NCBI GenBank assembly: GCA_022478985.1
Contig: JAKSZP010018544.1
Coordinates: 62,001 to 126,000 of the forward strand
Source: Massospora cicadina
Taxonomy: Eukaryota > Entomophthoromycota > Entomophthoromycetes > Entomophthorales > Entomophthoraceae
DNA length: 64,000 nt
Direction of reading: 5' to 3'
Position numbers and translations under genes: made by a program. Shown in pieces: positions 25,722-38,360 of the stretch. The number at the start of each line of letters is the position of its first letter. Within the stretch, counting starts at the first letter, position 1. The notes under the pieces were generated by a model. It saw only the letters and a list, made by a program, of their open reading frames with translations, was not told the DNA's origin and did no database searches.

Positions 25722-25960
25722 TCAACGCCACCATCCCACACCCAAGATCACCAGGAATACCAAGTTCAGCATTGCCAAAAAACGATTGCAGAAGTTATAT
25801 TGGTGGATTGAGAAGTGTATCAGCTGGCAAATGACATACGAAGACTGGTAAGCAGATGAGGCCACCATTACTGAGGAGCCCACATCCATTTCCAATTTTA
25901 ATTGCTGCGCCAACTCAACACTCATGAAGTTCCCCGCTGCTCTGGTATCCACCAGAGCTT
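25722..25960 (-). pseudogene. Protease region of E
   Basis: A 76-codon piece begins MDTRAAGNFMSVELAQQL. The D-T-R matches the D-T-G catalytic triplet of gypsy proteases with G changed to R, which would abolish activity. Its position just upstream of reverse transcriptase fits. Confidence 0.75.
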
Positions 25961-27033
25961 TTAGGAGACATGATGTGAGCTGACACTGATTTTCATAGGG
26001 ACAAGGAAATAAGCAGAATTCTGTTTATTGGGAGATTCAACTGACTCATGGATGACTGAAGAGATAACGAGTATGTCAGGACTAGGATCAGGGTTCTTAG
26101 CTGGGGCGAAAATTGGAAGTACAAGTGTGGGAGAAATCATTTCTTCTGTCTGTGCTTGAACAGAATCATTCATAGTTAACTCCAGAAACGCCAACTCGGA
26201 CTTGGGGTTATGGCAGGGTTGGGACCCATTTCAACTGCTATTCTGGTGTCAGGCGCATCATCTACGTCTTTGTTAGGAAATCCTATCATAAAGTTCCCCT
26301 TCTGATATGGGGAAACGTGGCGAGGTAACGCTTTGATAGTAGTTGCAGTGGCACATATTTGATCTACTGATTCCTGGATGGTAGGCCAGACCACGTGATG
26401 AGCGAAACCAAATCCAAGCTCGCTCTAAAGACTGCCTGAAGCATATCAATAGATAGGCCTGACGCGGGAGCTAGCTCACAAAAGGTAGAAATCAGAGAAG
26501 CCAAACTAGGGGCTTTGGCCATGGTTAGGAGCAGTCTGGATAAGTGGTCTGATTGGGACACATGTGGTTTTAAAGCAGCCGATAACAACAGCCATCAGGG
26601 GAATGAAGTCTCCTTCTTGTGAGGAAGAACGCAAAAGACTTCTCACCCAATGGCGGGCATCTCCATCCACAGCGTCTAACAACGTGAGACCTTGTTGGGC
26701 ATGAGATATCGCAGAAGCGTTACTACGTGCGATTGTTGTCCACATTTGTACTTTGGTGAGAGCGTTGAGAACCTGATTGGCGATCTCTTGGGAGGGGATA
26801 ATTGACTCTTTTCTCAAGCCGGAGAAAGTAAGAAGATGCAGTCTGCGCATCTTGGGTGGCTTGAAGAAAGTTTTCCAAAATAAAGCAGATGCTTCTCCTG
26901 AAGTCTGAAAGTGACCAAGTGAACAACAAACAACACACAACTGATTGCACGTTCATCTGGTAGAGGGTAACCACTGTGGCACCCAATTTGAAAACCAAGG
27001 CGGAAGTGACTGGAAGTAATGGTTGGTCAATTA
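25961..27033 (-). pseudogene. Gag region of E, broken
   Basis: Open pieces at 26940-26506, 26588-26364 and 26394-25961 cover the space between the 5' LTR and protease. The first contains GLTLLDAVDGDARHWVRSLL followed by a hydrophobic helix, like the capsid part of gypsy gag. Three frames are used, so gag is broken. No zinc knuckle was seen. Confidence 0.65.
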
Positions 27034-28406
27034 TGTCATGGAAATGGCAGAAGAAGTTTAGACCGGCCTGCCAGTCAGGATGCATGAACACCCAAAAAGC
27101 AAGCCAGAATGCCAGAGGTGTTGCTGACCATATGACTTGATATGGAGCCAGGAAATGTGATACCACGAAGTGGTGATGCAACAACAGGGTAAGGAGTATC
27201 CCAATGACAAACCACACTGAACCCATTCCCAACTCAGTGGTTTGAACTGTATGGGGCGGGATTACTGGGATAGTTTTGATGAGATTCTTGGCTTGAGAGG
27301 CCAACTCATCAGGGGCGATAGGGGGATAGACTCTTTCTTTCCATTGTTATACATAGGGCCATAAGATCCCCATGTATTGTTGTTGGAAGTTCATAAGAGT
27401 GGTGTTGTAAAGCCAAAAGTGTCAGACTCGCTGGGCCCAATTGGCAATAGAGGGAGCCATGATGACCAAAAGAATTGGTAAAGTTCACCCAGAGTGTGGG
27501 TGACGGACCACCAGGGAAATGCCATCTGAGATGAGGTTGGAATGGAAAATAAAAAAAATTGATTTTTTTTGGCAGAATTTTATTTGTAAAGGAAAGTAAG
27601 AAAATCAACCAATAATTTTCTCAGTGCCATGCAACTGATTATATAGTGGTTGATTGGGTAGTGACAGGATGGAGTCAGGACCCACAAATTCAGCCTAACT
27701 GGCGAATTGTTCAGGAATGGGCGGGTTTATTCTTTAGGAACTGACACCACAAAATTTGGTGGTGGGCCGAGTCTCTGTCAGTTTGATCTCAAACATCTGG
27801 ACCAGGGCTCGACTACATTTCCAATGATTAGCATGATGGCGTTTGGCCTGATGGGCGACGGGAATTCCCTAAGGCCATCCCATATAGGTATGGGTCTATT
27901 TGGTTGGGAACGGGTTTGGGACAGCCAACCTGCCCACACTCAGTCATTTAACCATTCATTTGGTCAACAGCAGCATATTGGGCACAACAGCTGAATTACT
28001 ATCCAAGGGCTTCAAACCCTCATCAATAGCGCCCAATATTTGTTCAACTGGTTTATTGACTGAATTGGAACCATTGGGAAATCTGCCTGATAACTCATTC
28101 TTAATGATTTTACAGCCATTTGAATTTTGGGCATCAGCCAGATTGCCGACTGAATTAGATCCAACCAATTTCAATTCGTTAATCTCAGCACAGATTTCAC
28201 CAATTCCCCACAACAGTTCTGCCAAGGTAAGTGTGGGTATTGGGGGTGGGATCTGAAGCGGACGAGCTGTTACCCATTGCTCATCTACTACATGAGCGAG
28301 GTTGCCCTGAGTGATGAGAGATGCCACCATCCTCTTTGGTGGCTTTTTATTAGGGAATGGGAAGATGACCCGATTGAGAGCCAAAGGACGTTCCCCAAGA
28401 CTTACA
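27034..28406 (-). repeat. 5' LTR of E
   Basis: 1373-bp copy of 21226-22568. Its U3 part keeps the same 140-codon open frame (28406 to 27956) found in the 3' LTR, including the QGNLAHVVDEQWV block. Confidence 0.95.
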
Positions 28407-28411
28407 CTATC
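28407..28411. repeat. Target-site duplication of E (right)
   Basis: CTATC following CTTACA, identical to 21221-21225. Confidence 0.93.
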
Positions 28412-29846
28412 GCTTCTGGGCACATGTCAAGGATAGCCACGCCATCTGTCCCTTTTTGCTTTGCTCTTGACCATTTACAATGCAAGTGTTCAAAAATCTT
28501 AGCTGAAGCTGCTTCCACCGCTTCTCACTATGGCATAAGCCACACTTCTGATTCTACTAATTTTTTTGCTTGGGGATCAGTACTCCCTCCTCAACCTCAT
28601 CTGCCACAGGTGCTGCTCCCACCGCTACTTCCGCTCAAGGTTGACTGCCAGAACCATCCCTGAGCAGATTGCTGCTCAAGAGCCAGTGTAATTGCCATGG
28701 TCTGCTGTGAATGGCCAATAAGTTGCTGCCACCCCACCAACTCTTGTCTCTGGCCTTGCACTAATCATGTTAATTCTTTTTGTGGCTACAAATGGACTAT
28801 GATGAATACTACCCTATAGAATCAATCCTGACTTCAATTTGATCATAATTCTTTACCCAGCCCCCAATTTGCTCCCTGACTGCCTTTCCACCCTTACAAT
28901 GAATTCAAAACATAATGAACCTTTTATTAAAAAATTTTTGATGCAGCCTCTGCCACCACTAACTCCCTACTCTGCCAAGCCATCCATACAGAAATCACGA
29001 CATTATGAGAGGTTTTCTTATACCTAACTTCCCTGTAGATATCCATAAGGATGCCAAATTACAAATAAAAGACCTAACATTTTCAGCTAGCCATACATGC
29101 TTTGACGCAACAAGATTTTTGCTCTATACCCTAAATTCTCCAAACCTGCCAAAGCATTAAATCCTTTAATTCTGTGCCCACCCTTATTACATTTACTGAA
29201 TTTCAATTCCCCCAATATGTAGAAGCAAAGCACACTGATGGCCTCATTGATGAGGAGAACCCCCACATTTTTCTCCTTCTTCCACATGTCATGATGCTCC
29301 CACCCCTCTTATGTCCACCTTTAACCGCCACCTGAAGCCAGTGCCATACAAAAACCCTTACCCCCACTTTCCCTTCTAGAATGGATGCTTAGGCTAATGA
29401 CAATCACTATTATAGGAAAATTTTATCTTATCATTCATTTTTTAGCACACTGTAGATAAAGATGGCGTAGAGGACCCCCTCTTGGATTAGGGCACCACTA
29501 GTGCTAAAAAGTGTCTTAAGCAATGTAGAGACAGGGTTACCCCTTCCATCTAATTGTATCCCTACCAGAAAAGAAAAATAAATGAATCTTAAATTGCTAC
29601 AGAGCTTAAGGAGATACAAACATTGGGACTGATTGTACGCTCATATAGCCCATGGACATCGCCTCAACTACTTTTCTAAAAAATAAGTAAGTCACTGATT
29701 TGTTATAGATTACCAAAAGCTTAAAACGCTAATTAAGAAATACAGCTATCTAATTGCCTCAGATTAGCAACGTGCTACCCATCCTATCCAGAGCTCATTA
29801 TCAAATATGATGAATCTTACCAGAGGGACTGGCAGATTGAGCTTTA
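28412..29846 (+). pseudogene. Gypsy element W, 5' portion up to mid reverse transcriptase
   Basis: Plus strand. The clear part is 29590-29846: broken frames give ELKEIQTLGLIVRSYSPWTSP, a K-L-N-A-L equivalent, YPIAS, and finally LTRG followed by W-Q-I-E-L-Y just before the insertion of Z at 29847. These are the early motifs of a Ty3/gypsy reverse transcriptase. 28412-29280 shows proline- and serine-rich open pieces of unknown identity, possibly gag. Confidence 0.75.
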
Positions 29847-30253
29847 TGTCAGGTTTCAGGCCAAATTGTACGTCTAGCTAATACTGTTGTTGGGGACAAA
29901 CCTCAAACTAAAGACTCAATTACTTTTCTATTATGAAGTTTTAACCTAAACTAAAATTTTTGTCCAAAATTCTTCATGATCATCCCTTAGCTAAAAATTA
30001 ATTTTTATTATATCAGGGTTTAACCTGATACAGACGATCATATGCAACAATCTATAATAGTAAATTAATGCCGCAGAAGCCCCAAAAAGTGAATCAATAT
30101 TGATCTTTGCTTGGAGGCGCTTAGCAAGTATCCCCTGAAGTTTAATCCTTGATTTCTATTTTAAGATCAGGTTAAAAAATAAACTGGGTTAATTTTCTGT
30201 CTGTCAAACTTTTTTCAGCTATAGCTATTATATAGCTTAACATTGTATACTTG
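29847..30253 (+). repeat. 5' LTR of Z, first part
   Basis: Aligns with 46220-46521. Shared landmarks are TGTCAG at the start, CAAACTAAA, GATCAT, CAATCATATGC/CGATCATATGC and CAATATTGATCTT. Interrupted at 30253 by LINE-2. Confidence 0.82.
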
Positions 30254-30334
30254 AACTCTTCTTTCCGATTACTATCACTTTTAGTAATATGATTCAATTC
30301 AAACATTACAATTTGATAATCAATACCAAGTGAG

Positions 30335-31500
30335 ATGAGTATGAGTAATAAAGCAAAGAGATGGGCAAACATGGTAAGTGGCAGTAGACCTGGACCTGCA
30401 CCGCCCAAAGGTACCAAACGCAGAGGTACAAACAAAAATTTCAGCAAAAACAAAAAACCCAAAGTGGCGCCCCCCCCCAAAGATTTCATAAATTTTTAGT
30501 AAAATAATGCAATTATATGTGAGTATCCCATTTGCAACCACTGTCATCGGTGGAACATGAGATATGAGTTTTCCTGTGTGTAGAAACACCAACAATGTGG
30601 CAAATGGTTGGCGAAGCCCAACTTAAATTTTTCCCACATGTGGTATATATAACAACCCATACTATCCACAAAGGTTGGGTAGACCTTGGGTTTAAAACCA
30701 CAGAAGAAGCAAATGAAGCAGCGAAGGTCATAGTGGTACTCAACCTTCCTGACAGACAGCATTTGGTATCAACCAAACGCACACATTAACAAAATCAAAA
30801 GATATTTTCATAATCTTTGATTACCTTCTGACTACATTGACACGCATAGTAGTCAAAAGGTATCTCTGAGAAGGCTTGGAAGCCTACGGAGAAATTTAAC
30901 AATTCAAGATGCAAAAATTCCAACTGATGCTGTCCCTTAGTACTGGGAAGACAATCGCAATTATTTCCCTGAACCAGAAGATAGTGGAGGATATCACAAA
31001 ATCCCCCACATCGCATCCTTCACCATTGATGGGAAAAAAGTCCCAGCTGTTCCAAACAGCAGTGGAGAGTGCATCCCCATATGCAACCACTGCCAGGCCT
31101 TTGGGCACAAAATTCTTGCTTGCCCCATAAAAGAAGGCTTGAGAGAAATGGAATTCTGTGAGGAGTAAATGGGTGAAGATGACTCAGAGTATGGCAAAAT
31201 CACGGATACAACACAGGCATTCAAATGGGGAGAACACGGGCAATATAAAAATAATTGACCCAATTTCCCTGAAAGAATGAAAAATAGCCAAATAAGCTCA
31301 CAAGCTGGCCACAGCCAAGGAAAAGGTCTCAGCGGAATCATCCATATTGCTGGAACAGATCCAGGAAGACATGGATGAATTTAAATCAATGGACCAATCA
31401 AACCTCATGGAAAACCAAACACCCAATCCAAACTGTTTAAATTTGGCAGAACCTTAATTTAAAAATTAAATGCAACAAAACTGGGGTTCAGCGCACCCAC
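30335..31500 (+). pseudogene. LINE-2 ORF1 with CCHC knuckle, broken
   Basis: Starts at ATG 30335 with a lysine/arginine-rich tail (MSMSNKAKRW). Later frames carry VVYITTHTIHKGWVDLGF and EEANEAAKVI, like an RNA-recognition fold. A C-x2-C-x4-H-x4-C knuckle lies at 31082-31123 (ICNHCQAFGHKILACP). ORF1 proteins of this class bind the LINE RNA. Stops split it after about residue 55 and again later. Confidence 0.8.
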
Positions 31501-31789
31501 CAAATTGTGGAACATAACCCAATTGAGAAGGAAAATAAACAATGAAATGCAAGAAAACAATGCACCCATAAAAGAGCATACAAAATCACTGCAATGATAA
31601 ATTAAAACTAAGCAAAGCAAGAAAGGAGCAGAAACAGCGGCAATAAAAGGGGCAGAATACGACTAACTCCTATTATGATTATGCTCTCCACAGCAGAGGC
31701 GCATTGGAGAGTAATGTGAGCAAGGGAGTGGGGCTGGGGGGCCCTGCTAACCAAACCTGAGGCGCATCAGGCATCTCAGTAGAGATAGG

Positions 31790-32213
31790 GATGCTGAACA
31801 TAGTGGGACTCAAGGCCTTAACGTCCCAGGCCAAGAAGTTGAGTCTCATGAAAAACCCACCTGTGGACATCCTGACAGTATAGGAAACCCACTGTCCACA
31901 GGGAGGGAAGGAGGCATGGGAAATCATGCTCCTCCCAACAATATCATTTTGGTTATAACACTGTGGGGTAATAGTATGCGCAAAACAAAAACTTTAAATT
32001 TATCAAAAAAATTTGTTCCTGGATGGCCGTGTACTCACTGTAACCTTCTATGGGCACACTGAAATGCACACAATAGCCAGTGTAAACGCATGAACTGTGC
32101 ACCTGACCAAAGAGAATTTCTAGTGGCTCTAACACAACTAAATCTACCAGTAAGCACTTTTATCATGGGAGATATGAACTGCTGGATTAACCCAGATACT
32201 GATCAATGGCCAT
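31790..32213 (+). pseudogene. LINE-2 endonuclease, first part
   Basis: Broken frames give LNIVGLKALTSQAKKLSL, VDILTVxETHCPQG, DGRVLTVTFYGHTE and a GDMNCWINPDTDQWP-like end. This matches the N-terminal and middle motifs of the exonuclease-endonuclease-phosphatase fold (QETH, DGR and GDxN boxes). It is cut at 32213 by X1 and resumes at 35272. Confidence 0.85.
32209..32213. repeat. Target-site duplication of X1 (left)
   Basis: GCCAT before the LTR start; exact copy at 35267-35271. Confidence 0.92.
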
Positions 32214-32777
32214 TGTTGGGTTTCCCCAAGATGCGCTAGCTGGTGCTAATGCAGGGGAACCCAACAAGTAGGCTGACTACTAGGGGCTGGCGTCAGCCAA
32301 GAGGACAGGGGCAGCTCTGGACGTGGCAATGGACGAGACTCTGTTCATTTAGATAAATTAACTTAATAAAATATGTAAGATGAAAGAGATCTTGAGAATG
32401 GAAGTATTTTATTAGGATTATAATTAGGGATATTTATAGGGTATTAGGGGACACGTGGCTCTAGGATCGTCATGGCCCTGTCCAAGTAGGGTTTCTCCTG
32501 GCCTTCTGGATCGCCCACTATTCTGACTCTTACTTAGATCAAGCCACCCATGTGACCAGGTCAGGTGAGATCCCAGGTCACATGTCTCAGGGAATGGGAT
32601 TGTACCATTTCCTCGAATTTGGGGTAACTTATACCAAGCCCCAAATTTTAATATACTTGTAGATTCAACTCTTATTTTCGAATCTAATAATCCATCTAGT
32701 TCTTTACACCCTTTGAAGGGGGATGTCGATCCTTCCCCTGGACAAGGCTTACACCTAACCTAGGGAAAATCCCAAAA
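32214..32777 (-). repeat. 3' LTR of X1
   Basis: 564 bp, family member 1 of four LTR copies (also 34705-35266, 38996-39559 and 41103-41664). It ends against GAGCCCCCTCCAAG, which on the minus strand is the polypurine tract CTTGGAGGGGGCTC. Confidence 0.93.
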
Positions 32778-34704
32778 GAGCCCCCTCCAAGCCTTGGCCT
32801 AGGGGAGCAAGTTGTAGCCTGAGGGTCGGAGGACTTGAGCTTGAAGGCATACGGAGCCTCAGGTGAAATGCAGGCCAGGTCAGTGATAGTGCCTGGTGTG
32901 GTTAGGGTTTGAAGCTAGAAAAAACATCAGCTAAGGCCCTCATAGTTGACTTGGAGGTCTTGGGTGTGAATAGGGTTTGAAGCTGGATAAATTCAACAGC
33001 TAAGGCCCTAATAGTAAATTCAGATCGCTCTTTGAGAAAGTTGGCTTTGAGCTCCTTGATCCGCTATTCGCTGCTATCTGAGCAATTTAGTTTTTCATAG
33101 TGGCTGGCTTTGAGCTGCCATTTGGTTTTGAGGTCAGTTAACTCCAGCCTAAGCTGCGAGTTGTCAAATTGTAAGTATTTTGATCCAGTCAGTCTTGTCC
33201 TGGATTTCTGACTTGGAGGCCATCAACTCCGCCTCCATCTAAGCCATCTGTTCATACATCTCCTGCACCATCTTGGCCATGTGGGCTTAGGCCTCTTCGA
33301 GCTTTCAGTTCATCTCAGTTGTCATTCAAACCTGGCATCTGGCGATCACCTTATCTGCTAGCAGATTCAGGTAAGGCTCAGGGAAAAAGTTGTTGACAGT
33401 GGGTAGCACAGGTGAGCAACCCCACGAGCTTGGAGGATGGCCTGGTGATGGTAGGGCATGGCCCCCTGAAGGTTCATCTTGGGATTGGGGCGAGCAAATC
33501 CCACTCCTAACCAAAAGTGAACCATGCGATAAGGTTTGAGAAGAAACTGCAAAGTGGGTCAGAAGGCTGGCAATGGTAGTGAAGGTGATATCAGCTGGTT
33601 TCTTGAGCTTTGCTTTTTTTTGACTCTCATCTTCATTGGGATTGGCGCTATCCCAAATGGAGAGTTGAACTGGGTCAACTAAATTAGTTATTTTATCATT
33701 ATTTGGCTCAATCTTGGGAGGGGCGCCATCGAAATTAGAAAGTGGTAGCATTGCTGGAAAGGAGTTATTGAACTCCGCTATTCCTTGACTCTCATCTTCA
33801 TTGGGATCAACACTATCCCAAATGGAAAGTTGAACTGGGGATTTTAGATTTTTAGTTGTAGTAGTTTGAAGCCCAATCTTGGGTAGGGCATCATCAAAGT
33901 TGGAAAGCAATAGCATAGCCAGAAAAGAGACATTGAGCCTATTCTCAATAATGTGGTGGTAAGTCCCAGGTATTTTGCCTGGCGCTCAAATCAAATCATC
34001 ACACCAATTGTGTTTTAGGCTTCCTGAAAATTTTTTAAGCTCGTCGAGATTGGAACTTGTTTCTTGACTTATACCAACTTTGAATGGAAGGTTTCAGTTT
34101 AAATCATTTAAATAAAAATAATAGTTAATATTAAAATTAATTATTTTTGAACTTTGAGCACTTGAATCATTTTGATTTTCACTCTTCAACCAAAAGATGA
34201 GTTGTAGCTTGGCCAATTTTTTCTCAATTTTGTTCAAAGCCGAAAGGTTTTGAACACAACCCTTTCATCACAGTAAACTGGTCCTAGCACCCAATAGTCA
34301 TCCCGCTGGGTGATGTCCTCAAAGGCTTCTTCTCTCCAAGCATCCCACATCCTCTTAAACCGCGATGCTTGGTCCCTGTGATAATTATTGCCTTCAATAA
34401 TCTTTTTATTTTATGATGCTTTCTTTTTGGCTCAAGTTAATCATTTTTAATTCTTCAGGCGTTTTTAACAGGTCCAGCAAGGGCTTCAGCTGACTGGGAG
34501 CTCAGAAGCAAACAAAGTCTTTGGGGGCACACTCAAAGGACTTCCTTGGGAATTTGGACCCAACTGTGGCAGGGTCTTGGCCACCCATCGAAAGTAAGTG
34601 AGAAGATCAGCGTCTGGCGTGCTCACGGTGGGTTCATTATCATCCAAGGTTGAGGGTAGCACCTCAGGGCACGCCAGAGAAGCGCCCCTGTAGTGAGCAC
34701 CAGT
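32778..34704 (-). pseudogene. X-family ORF (copy X1), broken
   Basis: On the minus strand the frame begins inside the 5' LTR at ATG 34839 (117 codons to 34486, with a DADLLTYFRWVAKTLPQL block). After stops, a basic part with YHRDQASRFKRMWDAWR and DDYWVLGPVYCDERV follows near 34390-34260. A 196-codon open part lies at 33916-33326. That part has two copies of a roughly 48-residue unit (LPLSNFDGAPPKI, then PVQLSIWDSANPNEDESQ). I do not recognise a family. It could be a gag-like packaging protein or a unique protein of this element. Confidence 0.6.
34691..34702 (-). promoter_or_regulatory. Primer binding site of X1
   Basis: TGGTGCTCACTA on the minus strand, two bases inside the 5' LTR. It is identical in X2 (41089-41100). 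Such sites pair with the CCA-bearing 3' end of a tRNA; which tRNA cannot be told here. Confidence 0.78.
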
Positions 34705-35266
34705 TGTCAGGTTTCCCCAAGATGCGCTCGCTGGTGCTAATGCAGGGGAACCCAACAAGTAGGCTGATTGCAAGGGGCTGGCGTCATCCAAGAGGACAGG
34801 GGCAGCTCTGGATGCGACAATGGATGAGACACCGTTCATTTTAAAAAATTAAATTCAATAAAATATGTAAGATGAAATCTATCTTGAGAATGGAAGTATT
34901 TTATTAGGATTGTAATTAGGATATTTATAGGGTATTAGGGGACACGTGGCTCTAGGATCATCGTGGCCTCATCCAAGTAGGGTTTCTCCTGGCCTTCTGG
35001 ATCGCCCACTATTCTGACCCTTACTTGGACAAGCCACCCATGTGACCAGGTCAGGTGAGATCCCAGGTCACATGTCTCAGGGAATGGGATTGTACCATTT
35101 CCTCGAATTTGGGGTAACTTATACCAAGCCCCAAATTTGATTTACTTGTAGATTTGACTCTTATTTTCGAATCTAATAATCCATTTAGTTCTTTAAACCC
35201 CTTGAAGGGGGATGTCGATCCTTCCCCTGGACAAGGCTTACACCTAACCCAGGGAAAATCCTGACA
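34705..35266 (-). repeat. 5' LTR of X1
   Basis: 562 bp, starting TGTCAGG and ending CCTGACA (7-bp inverted ends). Carries ATTTATAGGGTATTAGGGG-like AT-rich core near 34920. Confidence 0.93.
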
Positions 35267-35271
35267 GCCAT
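35267..35271. repeat. Target-site duplication of X1 (right)
   Basis: GCCAT, identical to 32209-32213. Confidence 0.92.
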
Positions 35272-35660
35272 ACACAATGGAGGTACTACAAGGGCAAGTG
35301 GAACTTTGCATACTAAAGACCACCCTAGGTCTATATGAATTATTATGAAAAAGGCTACCCATACTACAAAAAATGACACGCCCACATGTTCACAATGGTG
35401 CACTTATCTCTATGTCATGGATAGATTGATACTCACACCAGTAATTTTCCATCACAAAGTTCAAAAATTTAAAACTACAAAAATCAAATTTTTCGACTAT
35501 CAGCTAGTTTTGGTGTCATACAAACTGGCGGAACCAAGTACCCAAGCTCCCAGATGGTACAGAATACGCACAGAATGTTTAGCTGACTCAGAATTTCAAT
35601 CCTGGATAGAGGAATATCCTCAACCCAGGATTGCCAAACAACTTTCTGCTTAGACCCACT
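35272..35660 (+). pseudogene. LINE-2 endonuclease, second part
   Basis: Resumes exactly at the X1 duplication. Frames give LKTTLGLYEL, KNDTPTCSQWCTYLYVMDRL (the T-x-SRIDRIL region) and FFDYQLVLVSYKLA, matching the final SDHxxV box with S-D-H altered to F-D-Y. Loss of that histidine would remove activity. Confidence 0.82.
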
Positions 35661-38360
35661 AACTACCTGGGAAAATTTCAAAAAATCAACAACCCAACAA
35701 GTCAAACATACAAAGTCTAGAAGACACAGGGCAGCTTCAGCCATCATCAAGCACACCTTGGCAGAAATCAACCACCTAGAAAACAACGTCTTACGCACAG
35801 GGTACAGCCCTGGATGGGGTCACAGATGGGCTGAAGTTTCTGTTCAGCTAAACACCCTGATCCACAAACAACAACACCATGTTGGAGTTCAATACAGAGC
35901 AAAAAACATAAAAGATGGGGAAACTTGCTTGAGTTAATTTTTCTGCTAATTCCACGCCTGGAAAAATATGATAGCTTGCACACAGCTCCAATGACCAGAC
36001 AAATCCATAGCAGAAACACCTGAAGAAGTCGCAACCAAAGTGCACAGGTTTTATATGAACATATATAAATTTGAACTGGTTGAACCAGAAAAAATCGAAA
36101 AATTCCTTGTAAGCGCACATATTGACACTGCAACCCAAAATAATAATTTAATCAACTTAATATTGCGCGATGAACTATGGGAAGTAGTATGCGGTGCACC
36201 AAGAGGAAAAATGCCCTGGACCTGATGGGATTTCCTATAAATTTTACATAAAATATTTTACTAACATATCTAATATTTTCTAGCTTCCATGAAAAGGTGT
36301 ATTATGGAAACATGCCTCCTACCTGGAGGCAAAGAAGCCTACACTGTCACTTTGTTCAAAAAAGGAAACAGACTAAACTTGCCAACTGGCGCCCAATCTC
36401 CCTAACCAACACAGATACCAAAATATTCACAAAAATCATGGCCAAATGACTAGGAGAAATTCAAACTGACGAGATATTTCCATCACAATATGGATGTGTT
36501 CCAAGAAGATCCATATGGGACAACATCCACACAGTTACAGATGTCTGCCAGTCCAAAACCTCTGGAGCGCTTGTCCTCTTGGACCAACAGAAGGCATATG
36601 ACTGGGTGAACCGGACCTATCTTAGGGCCTGCCTTCAAAAATTCAAACTCCCAAATAGATTCATAAACTGGGTGATGATGTTCACAGAGTCTGCTACCAT
36701 GGCTGTGCGTGGAGCAGGCTTCTTATCTAACCCAGTCATCCCACAGAGAGGACTTAAACAAGGAGACCCCTTAAGCCCTCTGTTTTACAATTTTAGCCTG
36801 GATCCTCTAATCTGAAATACAAACACACTTTTCAAGGAAATCAATGTAAAGGGCCAACTCCATTCGAAATGATGGCCTTCACTGATGACTGTGTGGTGGG
36901 AATATCCAACAATCAGGATTCTAAAAGAATTGAGAATTTGATATAAGATTACTCAGCAATAAGCAACGCATCAGTTAACACTGAGAAAACGGAAATCATA
37001 CTCCTGTGAAAATATCAGACCTATTGGACGCCATCTACCCAGGGCCAACAAACTAACACAACATTAAGACTCCTCACCAGACATAAGAGGCGAAAACCAG
37101 CAATAACCCCACTGAAACTTCCCTTCACTAACAAGACAACAGCTAACCCTGTTCGTCAATTGGGAGTATGGCTGGAAGCAGGGGGTTACGCTAACTTCAT
37201 GATGGAAAATCAATTATTGGACAAAATAACAAAACGCATTGCCTCCTTACATGGACATCAAACATGTTTAACAGGAAGGGTCACAGTAGCCAACTCTATG
37301 ATTCTATCAATCATATGGTTTATGGCCCATGCAATTGCTTTCTCACCAACATTCTTCAATACAATCCACGCCCTATTACAAGGATATCTCTGGTCCAGCC
37401 GCAACCCCCCTGTATGCCTTGAAACCCTATTTGGCTTTAGAAGGAATGGAGGTATGGGGCTTACTAATTATGTAAAACAAGCGACCCATATACTAGGATC
37501 CTGGATAGCTCAGGTGACTAGCCCAGATCTTCCAGATACACACTTGGCCAGAAAAGCAAGATATAACTTCACATGTGCACTCCAATTAAGAAACCCAAAT
37601 CACACAAACACATTAATCAAGTATCTGGCAACTCATCCTACAGCTGCAGGACCACACGGCACTCCTGCACATTTTAAATTAATACTCCTAGCCATGAGAA
37701 GAGCGAAATGGCGGATCCACATAAGCGGCCAAAAAAGTCACCAAGGCCGCCCAAGGCCAACTCACAGACAGGAAATCAATGACCAAATAGTCACAGACAA
37801 TATAATATGCAGAATCTGAGCATTATAATCAGGATAGACTACCTGGACCATATGGATATATCATACAGCTTGGAGACTCAAAGAAGAGTATGGAGATACA
37901 AACATCACCCTCTACTCCAACCCAGGATAAGAGCACATGTATGAAAGTGCATGAGGATACCATACCAAACAGCAGAAAGGTCAAATGCCACTCACACCTC
38001 ATTTGCAATATGTGGTCAGTATAAAAGCTTAGAACACCGTTTAGAACAATGCCCAACATCAGTGGCTGTATGGAAAGAGGCATGCTCCTATTCCACCAGA
38101 AAGTATACAATCATTCAGCCTAGCAAGGAACATGTTCGCTATAAACATGGACTCTCCTATCCACCCATCCCTCAGGGCGTTAATAGTTGCAATAGCACTA
38201 TGGACAATCCATACAATATTACTGGAATCGTTTAAAGGAGCAGCGCCTACAATCCAAGAAGCCATCAATCGTTTCCACAGCCATATATTGGAACATTTCC
38301 AAGCATGGCTGTTTGGGCACATGACCCCACATAACAAAAGGACAATCAACACATAGTTCT
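35661..38360 (+). pseudogene. LINE-2 reverse transcriptase and C-terminal domain, broken
   Basis: Open pieces are 36579-36815 (LDQQKAYDWVNRTYL, GLKQGDPLSPLFYNF), 37160-37819 (LGVWLEAGG-type thumb, GRVTVANSMILSIIWFMAHA) and 38132-38356. The catalytic box reads MAFTDDCVV at 36872-36898, the F-x-D-D form. Near 37990-38070 an ICGQYKSLEHRLEQCP block is the C-terminal zinc-binding motif of this LINE class. Same family as LINE copies A and B but clearly a different lineage. Confidence 0.9.

Larger units (their letters stand above)
21226..28406 (-). mobile_element. Near-complete chromoviral Ty3/gypsy element E
   Basis: LTRs at 21226-22568 and 27034-28406 begin TGTCATGG and end CTTACA (plus strand), and the five bases CTATC flank the whole element (21221-21225 and 28407-28411). 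The 7.2-kb unit carries gag, protease, reverse transcriptase, RNase H, integrase and chromodomain on the minus strand. It is the best-preserved gypsy element here, with a 418-codon open frame, but the pol frame is shifted several times. The LTRs differ by roughly a tenth of positions by eye plus one 30-33-base deletion. Confidence 0.96.
32214..35266 (-). mobile_element. Non-autonomous LTR retrotransposon X1
   Basis: 3053 bp. LTRs at 32214-32777 and 34705-35266 are very similar by eye. Element ends are TGTTGGG (left) and CCTGACA (right), with GCCAT duplicated outside. There is no protease, reverse transcriptase or integrase. The interior holds only a broken ORF with amino-acid repeats. A polypurine tract next to the left LTR and a TGGTGC primer site next to the right LTR give the minus orientation. 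It must be mobilised by another element's enzymes. It interrupts the LINE-2 endonuclease. Confidence 0.93.
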
